Shown: piece after piece, positions 31,246 through 41,470 of the stretch
Layout: each line of letters starts with the position of its first letter
Position numbering within the stretch: position 1 is the first letter of the stretch
Assembly: GCF_020283565.1 (NCBI RefSeq)
Contig: NC_060059.1
Location: 3,417,501 to 3,481,500 of the forward strand
Length of the DNA: 64,000 nucleotides
Origin: Trifolium pratense
Taxonomy: Eukaryota; Streptophyta; Magnoliopsida; Fabales; Fabaceae
Direction of reading: 5' to 3'
Notes under the pieces: model-generated
What the model was told of the DNA's origin: nothing
Databases searched by the model: none
The model's input: only the letters and a program-made list of their open reading frames with translations
Translations under genes and position numbers: made by a program

Positions 31246-31393
31246 CATGGTTTTTCTGTTCCGAACTCTACCTGTTTCCTTCAACAACACATCCAACCTT
31301 CTCTTCTCATCAACAACATCGAAGTGTGTTGTCCCAAGCTTTTCCTCCCTCACATCAACAATGTACTCCATAATATCAATTGCATCGTCAACC
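31246..31393 (-). pseudogene. Kinesin-light-chain-related (KLCR/CMU) C-terminal fragment
   Basis: After an AG acceptor at 31394-31395 the complement encodes DDAIDIMEYIVDVREEKLG, then DEKRRLDVLLKETGR and VRNRKTMSL. This matches the last TPR helix and C-terminal signature (REEKLG..., DEK+RL..LLKEAGR) of plant KLCR proteins, which stabilise cellulose-synthase tracks on microtubules. It runs without a gap into H+-ATPase sequence on the same strand, so two unrelated genes are fused here. Confidence 0.85.
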
Positions 31394-31957
31394 CTGAAAA
31401 TAGAATATTATAGTACATCAACGTTAGAACAATCACTCGCAACTTGTAAAAGAAGATAAAAGAAAAAATAAAGCACAAACAATGAAACACGGTATTCTGC
31501 TATAAAGTTTGGCCTAGTATGCCTATGTCTCTAACTATAGAGCAACCGCATTTCAGCTTATTGATAGTAAATGAATTAGAGTTTACACAATCTCTCCATC
31601 CACCAAAAATGTAAGCCAACCTATTAAAGTAGGAATTTTTCAACATAATTTGAGCCACCAACATTCACAGAGTTTGCAATCTAATAAACATCAAATGCAT
31701 TGTGAGATATGAGATCTTGGACTGGACATTGAAAACCAAAGGCAAAAACTTGCTATTATAGTAAAGAATGAGACATAAATTACTGCACTTGAAATCCAAT
31801 ATCAAAGTGCACTTAGTAGGGTGTCTAGAAATAGAAGACAAAATCAGATGGCCAAATAACTGTATGACAGTCTCATAACTAACAGAAAACTAAAACTTAA
31901 AATCTAAATTACTAAATAATCAAACAATGTAAGTTGCCTGGCAGACGACTGTCCAGA
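31394..31957. other. Intron-like DNA between KLCR fragment and gypsy insertion
   Basis: No exon of IWS1 or KLCR is recognised here. It ends with the CCTAG target duplication (31958-31962) of the gypsy element. Confidence 0.45.
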
Positions 31958-31962
31958 CCTAG

Positions 31963-32366
31963 TGTTAGAACCCAAAATTCAAATACTAATGCTGAGTCAT
32001 CATTAGTCAATGATTACAATGAGGGGCCCAGGAATTGGTTGGTTTATTCTAGAAGGACTGCTAGAAAGAAGAGTTAGTTATTGACGTGGAAAGAGAGAGA
32101 AGAGGTTAGAGCTAGTACCTTGCAATTCCGAAATAAAAGGAGACGGGTGTGAAGAGAGATGGTATCTTTTCATTTGCTAAGTTGTTAGAATGGAAAGGAG
32201 GGTCTGACCTTGCCTTCACTGAGCTTAGCTCTGGACTGTTATTGTTAGGATTTCATCTTCCTAATATCTGTAATTTCTCCATCATTTTCATCAATAAAGC
32301 TCTATATTTTTGCCCTGTTGTTTTTAATTTGCTGTATTTCCATTGTTACTCTGTTGGTTCGTAACA
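31963..32366 (+). repeat. 5' LTR of the gypsy element
   Basis: 404 bp bounded by TGTTAG and TAACA. An AATAAA-like signal lies at 32293-32298 (CAATAAAGCTC). The primer-binding region ATTTGGTCCGACC follows directly. Confidence 0.9.
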
Positions 32367-34882
32367 ATTTGGTCCGACCTACCGGATCCCAATCGTGGAT
32401 CAGTGAATGCCTAAGAATACATCACAGATTCAATTGATTCGAGGGATGGATGAGAAGGTTGCTTCGTTGGAAGCAGAGATCAGTGGCATGAAGACGTCAA
32501 TGGCGGCGATGGAACGTAACCAAGAGAAACTCATTGCTCTTTTTGAAAAGAGTTTGGGTAAGAAGGTTACCACAGAGGATGAACGAGTCGTTGACGAAGG
32601 AATCAAGAACGCCGGAGAAGCATCGGTGCACAGCAACACCCAATCGAGTAATAACCATCTCGAGGGAGAGGCGTTGGCTGAGTTTCGTCGTTCAGTAAAG
32701 AAGGTAGAGCTCCCTACTTTCGACGGTGAGGATCCGGCCGGTTGGATCTCACGCGCTGAAGTTTATTTCAGGGTCCAGAACACGCGATCGGAGGTGAAAG
32801 TGAATTTAGCACAACTGTGTATGGAGGGACCAACGATTCATTTTTTCAACTCATTAATCAATGAGAATGAGAATCTGAGTTGGGATCAATTGAAACAGGC
32901 CCTATTGGAGAGATATGGAGGTCATGGGGAGGGCGATGTGTATGAACAATTGACGGAGCTCCGACAGCGAGGAGATGTGGACGATTACATCAATGATTTT
33001 GAGTATCTCACTGCTCAAATACCTAGATTGCCTGATAAGCAATTTCTGGGTTACTTTCTACATGGGTTGAAGGAGGAGATAAGGGGGAAGGTGCGAAGTT
33101 TTTCGGTGATGGGAGATTTGTCGAGATCGAAAGTTCTGCAAGTCGCGAGGGCAGTAGAAAGGGAGACGAAGAAAGACTATGGACCGGGTTTAAATAGATC
33201 TAATAAACCGGGTCACGGTTCAAACCGAACCGGAAGTTATGGGTCGCAGAGAGATAAGGCAGATTGGGTCTTTGTGAAATCTGGATCTGGTGATGGGTCC
33301 AAAGATAGTGGAAATGGGCCTAGGAGAGATAAGCCCAATCAGAATGACACAAGGAGAAATAATAACACAAGGGATCGGGGATACTCCTCATTATCTTATA
33401 ATGAGATTATGGAGAGAAAGAAGAAGGGATTATGTTTTAGGTGTGGAGGAGCAAACCATCTGAAACATCAATGCCCTGAAAGACATCTTAAGGTATTGGT
33501 GGTGGATGATGATGAAGAAGGAGACATTGAAGGGAAGTTATTAGCGGTGGAGATAGAAGATGAAGAAGAGGGGGTGCAAGGAGAAATGAGCATGATGGAT
33601 TTCTATCAATTGGGTCGGGCCAGACAATCCATACCACAAGTCATTAAACTGAAGGGGTCAATCCAAGAGGTGCCAGTGGTAATCTTGATCGATAGTGGAG
33701 CATCTCATAACTTCATCTCACAAAATCTCGTACACAAAATGAATTGGAGCATCGAGAACAGTGCCTCATTGAACATCAAATTAGGAGATGGTTCGTGTTC
33801 AAAAACTAAAGGTACTTGTGTTGATTTAGAAATTGATATCGAAGGTTTGAAGATAGTGGTGGATGTACAATTATTTGATTTGGGTTGTGTGGATGTTGTA
33901 CTTGGCATTGAATGGCTTCGTACTTTGGGTGACATGATAGTGAATTGGAAGAAGCATACTATGAGCTTCTGGTTCAATAAAGAATGGGTCACAATGAAGG
34001 GTGTGGAAAGTCAGTTGGGTATGATGGAAACATTGCAAAGTGTCCTGTGCAAACCCAAACTGAAGAGAGGAATAGGATGGAAGGAAGTAGAAGATAAGGT
34101 AAGTTGTGGAGTCCTACATTCTTTGGAGGTGAATCAATCTAAGGAATTGGAACACTTGTTGAATATGTGTGCAGATGTGTTTCAAGATCCTAAAGGATTG
34201 CCACCAAAAAGAAAAAAGGAACATGTTATTACCTTGAAGGAAGGAGCAACAGCTGTCAATGTCAGACCTTACAGGTATCCCCACCATCACAAAGATGAAA
34301 TTGAAAAACAAGTTAGAGAGATGTTGCAAAGTGGTATAATACGGCCTAGTACCAGCTCTTTCTCTAGCCCTGTCATACTAGTTAAAAAGAAAGACAATTC
34401 TTGGAGGATGTGTGTGGATTACAGGGTATTGAATAAAGCTACTGTACCTGATAAGTTTCCTATTCCTGTAATTGAAGAGCTGTTGGATGAACTACATGGA
34501 GCATGTTATTTTTCTAAATTAGACCTTAAATCAGGCTACCATCAAGTAAGGGTCAGAGAGGCAGACATACACAAAACGGCTTTTCGTACACATGAAGGGC
34601 ATTATGAGTTCTTGGTCATGCCATTTGGATTGATGAATGCTCCATCAACATTTCAGAGTTTGATGAATGAGGTATTTAAACCATTATTGAGAAAATCCGT
34701 CCTTGTATTTTTTGATGATATATTGGTTTATAGTAAGACTTGGTCAGAACATATGAGAAATTTAGAAGAAGTCTTACAAATACTGCAGTCACATGAGTTA
34801 GTGGCTAATAGGAAGAAATGTCATTTTGGTCAAAGATCTGTTGAGTACTTGAATTCCATTGTTACTCTGTTGGTTCGTAACA
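31963..34882 (+). mobile_element. Ty3/gypsy retrotransposon with internal deletion
   Basis: The 5' LTR is 31963-32366 (TGTTAGAACCC...TCGTAACA). The 3' LTR is reduced to its last 29 bp (34854-34882), identical to the end of the 5' LTR. A perfect 5-bp duplication CCTAG (31958-31962, 34883-34887) flanks the whole element. So one insertion event is bounded, and the deletion removed the end of RT, RNase H, integrase and almost all of the 3' LTR. It sits in DNA that on the complement carries IWS1 and KLCR pieces. Confidence 0.93.
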
Positions 34883-34887
34883 CCTAG
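32407..34887 (+). CDS. gypsy gag-pol polyprotein, C-terminally truncated
   Basis: One frame from ATG 32407 encodes 826 residues. It contains a gag with an N-terminal coiled coil and a capsid-like region (LPTFDGEDPAGWISRAE), a zinc knuckle CFRCGGANHLKHQC, a protease VILIDSGASHNFIS, and reverse transcriptase with SGIIRPSTSSFSSPVILVKK, YFSKLDLKSGYHQVRV and the active-site block VFFDDILVYS. The frame then meets the deletion after VEYLN and stops in the LTR tail. The open gag-protease-RT suggests a fairly young copy, but without integrase and RNase H it cannot move on its own. Confidence 0.92.
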   Translation: MPKNTSQIQLIRGMDEKVASLEAEISGMKTSMAAMERNQEKLIALFEKSLGKKVTTEDERVVDEGIKNAGEASVHSNTQSSNNHLEGEALAEFRRSVKKVELPTFDGEDPAGWISRAEVYFRVQNTRSEVKVNLAQLCMEGPTIHFFNSLINENENLSWDQLKQALLERYGGHGEGDVYEQLTELRQRGDVDDYINDFEYLTAQIPRLPDKQFLGYFLHGLKEEIRGKVRSFSVMGDLSRSKVLQVARAVERETKKDYGPGLNRSNKPGHGSNRTGSYGSQRDKADWVFVKSGSGDGSKDSGNGPRRDKPNQNDTRRNNNTRDRGYSSLSYNEIMERKKKGLCFRCGGANHLKHQCPERHLKVLVVDDDEEGDIEGKLLAVEIEDEEEGVQGEMSMMDFYQLGRARQSIPQVIKLKGSIQEVPVVILIDSGASHNFISQNLVHKMNWSIENSASLNIKLGDGSCSKTKGTCVDLEIDIEGLKIVVDVQLFDLGCVDVVLGIEWLRTLGDMIVNWKKHTMSFWFNKEWVTMKGVESQLGMMETLQSVLCKPKLKRGIGWKEVEDKVSCGVLHSLEVNQSKELEHLLNMCADVFQDPKGLPPKRKKEHVITLKEGATAVNVRPYRYPHHHKDEIEKQVREMLQSGIIRPSTSSFSSPVILVKKKDNSWRMCVDYRVLNKATVPDKFPIPVIEELLDELHGACYFSKLDLKSGYHQVRVREADIHKTAFRTHEGHYEFLVMPFGLMNAPSTFQSLMNEVFKPLLRKSVLVFFDDILVYSKTWSEHMRNLEEVLQILQSHELVANRKKCHFGQRSVEYLNSIVTLLVRNT

Positions 34888-34987
34888 GCCTGCATTACAA
34901 TTAAAATTTACCATCCAAATATAAATCAATGATTCCTGAAGTGACAAACCGAACAAAATAAGTTTATAAACATCATTCAAACCATAC

Positions 34988-35479
34988 TGTGAAAGATCCA
35001 GATCAAGATCACCATCTCTAGATGCCATCCCTGCAGCTTTATTTGCTGGCCTGTAAAATTTCAATAAAATTATATAAATCCAACTATTTACAATTTCTTG
35101 GTAACAAACAACCTGTTACGATGCAATAAGTATATCTAATAATACATGAACCAGGCAGTTAGAAGAAAAATGTATAACGTACTTTTTAACTGATGGCCTC
35201 CTGTAAGGAACCCTATCATCCTCACTATTTTGCATGTCTTCAAACCGAGTACTCTTGTTAAATATAGGTCGGCTCTGAAATCACAAAAAAGATAAAAATA
35301 ACATAAGATAATAGTAAAATGATGTCTTCCAAAAACAACAATTTATGGTGATAGTAAAGCACACAAAAGATAATGTCAAACACAAGCTTTCTTCTACTTA
35401 CCCATTTATCAACCAATTCCTTGGCTAATTTCCTATTTAGATTGATTTCTTGTTCACACCTTGATAAAAACATAATAAC
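34988..35479 (-). pseudogene. IWS1 transcription-elongation factor fragment, three exons
   Basis: The complement has three in-phase exons: 35479-35402 (VIMFLSRCEQ, NRKLAKELVDKW), 35274-35183 (SRPIFNKSTRFEDM, DDRVPYRRPSVKK) and 35050-34988 (NKAAGMASRDGDLDLDLSQ). This is the end of the TFIIS-N-like domain and the following conserved tail of plant IWS1, the Spt6 partner in RNA polymerase II elongation. The preceding IWS1 exons and the terminal exon are not found nearby, so it is a fragment even though every visible exon is open. Confidence 0.85.
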
Positions 35480-35854
35480 CTGTCAAAACAATGAAAATAT
35501 CAGTCTAAGATATTACTTCCAAATTCCAATAACAGCCTACATGTAGACACCCCCTATTGTTTTGCTTCTTGCATCCATATCAACTTAAAAGCATAAAAAT
35601 AGATAAAATCTGGTACAGCTAGCAGAAGAGAATATGAATCAATACTACAAAATAGTTACAAATATGCTATATTTTTGCACCAACCATGTAACCAAATTTT
35701 GCTACTTAAATGGTTAGTCACAAAACATAAATCAATCTTTGATGTATATAGAGAAATAAACAAATAAAATAGGCTCAGCTACTTAAATGATCATCCACAA
35801 AACATGAATCAATCTTTTATATATAGAGAAAGTAAACAAATAAATTAGACTTAC

Positions 35855-35957
35855 ATTATAAGGAACATACTCCATCTGATACGTATGAATCATGTCAAGA
35901 ACATTAATACCAATCGTAGCCAATATATGCTTATGCGGAGGATCATGGAGAGGGTAC
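35855..35957 (-). pseudogene. Isolated exon of an unrecognised gene
   Basis: Flanked by TAG| acceptor and |GTAAGT donor on the complement, a 103-nt exon encodes YPLHDPPHKHILATIGINV and MIHTYQMEYVPYN. It does not match the exon that precedes VIMFLSR in IWS1. It may belong to another captured gene. I cannot name it. Confidence 0.5.
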
Positions 35958-36253
35958 CTACATCAGTGCCCCATCTTGTTGTAAGGCTTATAATCAAAAG
36001 CTTGGGATTAACATATGTAAAACTAAGCCAAGCTCCAAACCAGATATCGTAAAAGTCTCTAAAAACCAACCATCCTGTTCAAAGTACATTTCATTACACT
36101 TTTTCAAAACATGAACTTCGAATTCATTACGAACATGTTTTCCTAATCTCCGTGGATACCAAAAAGACAAAAACTATCTTAACTTGACATAAAGGAAAAC
36201 TGTTAAGCTGTTTGGATGCAATAAGATAAATGCCATCTATCAGGAAAATATTA

Positions 36254-36547
36254 TCTATACTAATAATAAAGGGAAAACTTTTTTTTTGTAGCCTTTTTTT
36301 CAAAAATCCCAAAATACCCTTAACATTTTTTTTAAAATTCAAACTTTTCTTTGATAACTTTTAAAAATCAACTTTGTCAAAAAAAAAAAAAAAAAAAAGT
36401 TTAAAAATCAACTATACACTACCATTTTCTCTTCATTTGTTCCAATATTCTTTTATAATAAATCTTCGTTTACAATTTATATACGTTAGCAACATATAAA
36501 ATACGGATCACACAAACGGGCACGGAACGTGCCCGTTTGGCCACTAG
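36254..36547 (+). mobile_element. Short non-autonomous Helitron
   Basis: It starts TCTATACTAATAATAAAG at 36254 after A and ends CCACTAG at 36547 before T, i.e. inserted between A and T without duplication. The 3' hairpin is textbook: AAACGGGCAC (36514-36523), 5-nt loop GGAAC, GTGCCCGTTT (36529-36538), then 9 nt to the end with the CTAG terminus. 294 bp, AT-rich, no coding region. Confidence 0.92.
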
Positions 36548-37900
36548 TACAGAATAAACAAAAACACTAGTATCTATGCATAGGAACATGTTGACAAATG
36601 CTTCTATAAATTTGGTCAAGTAGTATGATCATAAACAGAGGAAGCCATAAGTGATTAAAATTAATGATTCATTTTGTTTCAATCTCAAATTAAAAACATG
36701 GAAATATATAAATCATGGTAAAGATGGAGCAATAGAGTAGGAATCAATAACAAAACCTAATTGCAAACATGTTATTTTTATGAAAAGGACATGTATCTAA
36801 TATTTGCCACATATTCTGTAGATTTAAAGTTGGAACAATAAAATAGCAAGGAACAATAAAATCTAATATTCCAAATATGTTATTTTTTTGAAATAGAAAA
36901 TCTCAGGGCATGATGATTGTTTCCATTGCAATATAAAAGCATCAAAGATAGGACAATAAAATAGCATGCAATGCTGGAAAAATCAGTCCAAACCATGATT
37001 TTTTTGTACCAAACATGAATCTAACATTTGCCACTAAATTGCCTAAACACAAAACAGAAACCAATCTTTTAATTTTGTTGTACTACTAACCCTAGAATTT
37101 CTCCTTCCTTCTTATGCGTTGGTTAATGGAGAGAGGAGTGATGGCACGTGCTGCGGCGAGCTCGGAAGCTTGACAGGACTGCAAATATTTTCAAGGAATA
37201 TTAAATTTTCAATGAGATTTTCTATAATTGCACTTTCTTAAATTTACTAATATACTCAAATTCTAAAAAAGTAAGAGTAAGCTAACAATTCTTGAAATTT
37301 AATTTTTCTAACCTCTAGATCTAATGATCTGATCCTTTCTCCAGTGATTCCAACGAATCCATTGCTTGATCAACACGATGCCGGAAATTCTTTGTCGGAG
37401 ATAGAACGGGAGGACTGTTCTGGTAAAAATGGTGTGTGAGTTTCCAATAGAGAAAATGGTGTAACCCAAAACAAAAATAAAAAAATGAATGAAAATAAAA
37501 CAATGCAAGATTCATCAATTAAGTCAATAAATTGAAAGCAAAAAAACTGAAGAACAGGAGGAGAGTAGAAAAATAAAATAGCAGGAAGGTAGCAGAACCA
37601 AAACAGAGAGAGGAGAGATTGCCATTAAGCCACAAAAACACATCAATATTTCCACATTCAAACATCAACCTTCTTCATCACACAAATTAATCAAAACAAC
37701 ACATTCCCAAACAAAACCGCCATTTTCAATCACTAAAACAAACACCCAAACAGAACAAAATAAGAAAGAAAAAGAAAAAAAGAGGCCAGAATAAAACAAA
37801 CAAATAAAAAAAAAAATTGATAGGGGAGGAAGAGAAAATGAATTGAGAGAAAAAAGCTACCTGTGTCCATGTTTTTCAGTTTTGGAAGTGGAAACTTCAA
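36548..37900. other. Non-coding or untranslated exons, unresolved
   Basis: On the complement, exon-like segments bounded by splice signals occur near 37175-37090 (TTGCAG| ... TTCTAG|G) and 37450-37315. Neither gives a recognisable protein. They may be 5' untranslated exons of the gene fragments to the left. The rest is AT-rich. Confidence 0.4.
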
Positions 37901-38200
37901 CTACCTGTGTCCAACACAAACAAACCCCACAAAACATAAATCATCAATTGTTTTGGACAAAATAACACAAAATTCATATGGGGTTTGATTAATCATAAAC
38001 CAATTGATAAAAATTCAATTTTATCATTGGAATGATTTCTGCAAAAATTAAAATAAAATAAAAAAACGAAAAACAGTTTGAAAGAGAGATGAGATTATTC
38101 TAGTCATCTGAGTTTATTATCCAATTTCATGGAGGATTTCAAACTTTCAAAATTTGAAGAATTGAAATTTGGGGGTTAGGGTTGATGATTTTGGGCTCAC

Positions 38201-38460
38201 CTGAGAGGAAGAAGAACGTGGTTATGATGGGAGGCGGCGTAACCAGAAGTGAAGAGGAAGTTAGATTGATTTTTAGGTGGTGGTGGAGATTGTTTTGGTG
38301 AAGGACGAGATGGTGAGAGTAGAGAGAGAGAGATTGAGAGTGGTTGAGGGCAAAAAGAGATGAAAGTGATAAAAGATTAAGGGGGCAAAAAGATATGGCC
38401 AAATTTGTTTGCTTGATTCACCTGGTTTACTTGCTGCCATTTTGTTTTGTAATTGGTGGA
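38201..38460 (-). other. Probable first exon or 5' leader on the complement
   Basis: The complement is C/T-rich and Ser/His/Leu-rich in all frames and ends at a strong donor, CCTCTCAG|GTGAGCCC (38201). A candidate ATG (ATGGCAGCAAGTAAACC near 38445) also precedes a GT. It is present again in A' (41771-42030). I take it as a leader exon, not as a named protein. Confidence 0.45.
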
Positions 38461-38470
38461 GCTCTCTAAT

Positions 38471-39543
38471 GAAATACGGAAAATTGCTTTTTCAGCCCTC
38501 CTATAATACTCTCAGGCCCCCATCTTGACCAGTTTACCCTTTAAACCATTTCGGTAATGGCAATTCGAAACAACATTATCTTCTAAACACACAAACTTCG
38601 GTAACTGCAATACGAAACCATTTTGGTAACTGCAATACGAATAGACAATAGAGTAATGATTTCAAAACACACAAGAACAAGGCAAAACTAACTTCGATTA
38701 TTTCGAAATCTTCGATTTAATGTTATGTGGCATGCATCACGTTCTATCAATAATAGAAGGAGAGGAATAGGCCTACGTAGAAGGATTAACACGACATCAT
38801 TATTTTTTTAATCACCGAAACAAGTCGCGCGCATTGGTGATTCAATATGCACAACAGAAGCCGCATTGCAGAGAAAGAATTAGCACACGCAGAAACAGAT
38901 ATTGCACAGAAGTGATAGAACCGAATCGAAGCGTTTTCGGTAGACCGAAACCGAATCGAAGCAATTTCGGTAGATATAAACCGATTCGAAACGTTTTCGG
39001 TAGATAGAAACCGAATCAAAGCGTTTTCGGTAGATAGAAACCGAATCTAAGCCTTTTCGGTAGATAAAAACCAGAGTTAAGGAAGATGAACAACAACGAC
39101 AACTGCAACAGGGTGAAGAGCAACAACCAATAGAGGATGAAAGGAATTGATTTTGTTTGCAAGGTTTCAGAGAGATTCGTAGCTTCAGGAATCAAAATGC
39201 GTGCAACTCTGTTTTGTTTCAGGAAGCAAAAATGAAAGGGATCTGTTTCAGGAAGCAAAATGAGATGTTTCAGGAAGCAAAATGAAAATGAAAGGGAAAA
39301 GGTGGAGAAAATGGAAATGGAAGCAACAAGCTATTTCTTGAAAGTGAATGAAAAGGAAAAGTGTGATAGGAAGATGAAAGCCATTAACTAGTTAGCAGGA
39401 AGATGCTATTTCGGTTCCTACAATACGAATCAAAATTGAATTCGGGTTGTAAAATCCAAACTGAACTGAGACATAAATTTAAGGGCATTTTGAGATTTTT
39501 GAGGGGTTTCGAAGTAAATAGGAGGGCCTAAAAAGCAATTTTC
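38471..39543. mobile_element. MULE-type element (GAAAATTGC-end family) in block A
   Basis: The ends GGAAAATTGCTTTTTCAGCC and, inverted, GAAAATTGCTTTTTAGGCCC match. The exact 9-bp duplication is CTCTCTAAT (38462-38470, 39544-39552). The interior has tandem 30-bp AACCGAATCGAAGCGTTTTC-type repeats at 38930-39060. It lies between two divergent promoters. Confidence 0.88.
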
Positions 39544-39799
39544 CTCTCTAATTGGTGCAAGCATAGGTCCAGTAGAATTGATGCAGATCAAATAATTGAA
39601 ACCATGTGCAAGTCACTTGAAAAGAAAGTAGTATCAGACCAAATAATTTTCAACCATGTGCAAGTCACTTGAATGAATGTAAACCTAGAATGAATGTAAA
39701 CCTAAAGGTGTCAATATTTTATTGGCTAATACACAAAGATGTAAAGTAATCATTGGACAATGGATTAGGGTTACAAATGATCCATGAATTAGGGTTTGC

Positions 39800-40107
39800 A
39801 AAACAACATATCCTTTAGTATATAAAGATAAAGATAAAGATTATATTAGACGCAGCCATGTATATATTTGGACGGCTACTTTTTTTTTTTTTTGCTAATG
39901 TTCTGGGCCAAAGCCCAAATTACATCTCTCTCTCTATATATATAGAAAAATTTTATTTTATTTTTCTCCAAATTCTCCAAAACCCTCAAACTCGAAATCA
40001 ATCCACATCACTTGTTTTCCTCGTATTTGTGGTCAAAATCGCTCAAGGAGTTAAGGTCGAATGCAACTATCAAGATGTTAGTTCAAATTTTCTCGACTTC
40101 CAATAGC
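39800..40107 (+). promoter_or_regulatory. Candidate plus-strand promoter and 5' gene end
   Basis: A (CT)n stretch and CTATATATATAG (39934-39947) are followed by an AAACCCTCAAACTCG-like leader, suggestive of a plant gene start. A GATAAA microsatellite lies upstream. The downstream gene body is not recognised in either copy of A, and in the first copy it is cut by block B. Confidence 0.4.
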
Positions 40108-41439
40108 TTTCTTTCCTTGAAATTTTTTACTTTCCCTTCTTATCTATCTTTTTTCATACAGTATGTTGTAAGAAATAGCATGAAAACGACACATGCATAG
40201 ATTGGTAAAATAAAGAGAGAATGCATACAAAAACTTAAAGAAAAACAGATATTTGAACATCTGAGGGGAAACGGAATTTAAGACTAATGAATACCTCCTC
40301 AACTGGAACTTCCTCTGGCAATATCTCCTTTGTTTCTGAAACTGTAGGCCTCTTACTTTCAGACCGAAGCATCCAATCCAATCCCATTTCTTTTCTTGCA
40401 ATATCCTTCTCACTTGTAGAATTGGCTGCCATGTCAGTAGCTTCACCTTTGATCTTATTCTCTCTACTCCCATCTTTTGTACGTGACTTTCGATGCTTCC
40501 CTTGGCGACCCAAAGAACCATCACTACCATCTGAAGAAGATGAACCTTCCTCCGATGTATATTCCTTTTTACCACTCCTTGACCTCGTCTTTCGTTTTGA
40601 CCTTTCACCGGAATAATCCGACGAACCATCACCCTTTTTCTTCTTCCCTTTCCTTCTCCCTTTCTTATCATCCCGGTCACTTTCACTTTCAGTTGTATAA
40701 GACGAAGAACTTTCATCGGACGAATACCATTTCTTCTTTCTAGATCCTTTTTTTATCTTATCAAGCTCATCCTCATCAGAAGATATATTCCTAGAGCTCT
40801 TCCCTTTCCTTTTATCCTTTTTCCTTCTACTATCTGATTTTTTTCTATCTTTGGAAACAGAATCCAAGTTATCATCTTGCACCTAGCACAATGCAGTAAT
40901 GTGTGTGTGTAAATAACAAAATCAAACCTAAAAATAGGAGTGAGTAACAACAGTGACACTGTGAAATATACAAACCTGGTCACGAGGAATGAATTTCACA
41001 CCAGAAAGCATTTTCTAGATTACAAGACCTAACCAATACCTGCATAAAGATATATCATAACAATTGAAGTGTGTGTTTCGTTCTGGGATGACAAAAAATT
41101 GATTTTTAATTAATCGATTATGTAAAATTGATTATGGCTAAAATTGATTTTGAATGAATACCTTGGGTGGTGTACCGTCTCCGGTGGTGGGATACGCAGT
41201 CGGCACTGGCGCCTTCACCGGCGGTTTGCGGAGGTGCGGTAAGCAGAGAGGGGTCTTCGCCGTCGGTCGAAGTGAAGGAGAAGAACGATTAAGAAAGACC
41301 AATTTTTTTTTTATTCTACTTAATTTATTTTTTTGCCCGCGTGAGATTTGGACTTGGAAGATTGTGGGCTTATTTCTTTTGAAAATTGCTCTTCTAGCCT
41401 CCCGCATTGCTGTCAGGCCCACAAAAAATCAAATTTTGC
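40106..41439 (-). pseudogene. Block B: duplicated 5' end of the CWF19-like gene
   Basis: 1334 bp with no difference seen from 54419-55752. It contains the 5'-UTR exon (up to about 41390, donor at 41162), the start-codon exon (41039-40976, MLSGVKFIPRDQ) and exon 3 (40882-40295, 196 codons of Lys/Ser/Asp-rich sequence). It stops inside intron 3, so no CwfJ domains follow. Because the leader is included it may be transcribed. Any product would be a truncated, disordered 208-residue N-terminus. Confidence 0.95.
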
Positions 41440-41470
41440 TGTCAGGCCCACAAAAAATCAAATTGCTCTT
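41440..41470. other. 31-bp templated filler at the B/A' junction
   Basis: TGTCAGGCCCACAAAAAATC and the following AAATT repeat 41410-41434. The next GCTCTTCTA repeats the stretch at 41393-41401. Each switch shares 3-5 bp with its template (TTGC, AAATT, CTA). This is characteristic of template switching or polymerase-theta end joining. Confidence 0.85.

Larger units (their letters stand above)
37901..40107. repeat. Block A, first copy (2207 bp)
   Basis: Identical to 41471-43683 except for one extra 6-bp GATAAA-type unit in the second copy (near 39825 versus 43395). It starts at CTACCTGTGTCC and ends at TTCCAATAGC, and is joined directly to block B at 40106-40107 with a 2-bp GC overlap. Contents: a first-exon-like segment, a MULE and a divergent plus-strand promoter. 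Confidence 0.95.

Noticed and set aside
38786..39258. 77- and 80-residue ORFs with RFxSTENxS repeats (also 42356-42828)
   Set aside because: They are translations of the tandem CGAATC/GTTTTCGG repeats inside the MULE-type element.
40287..40616. Plus-strand 109-residue protein (also at 54600-54929)
   Set aside because: It is antisense to the charged exon 3 of the CWF19-like gene, which has proper splice sites on the complement.
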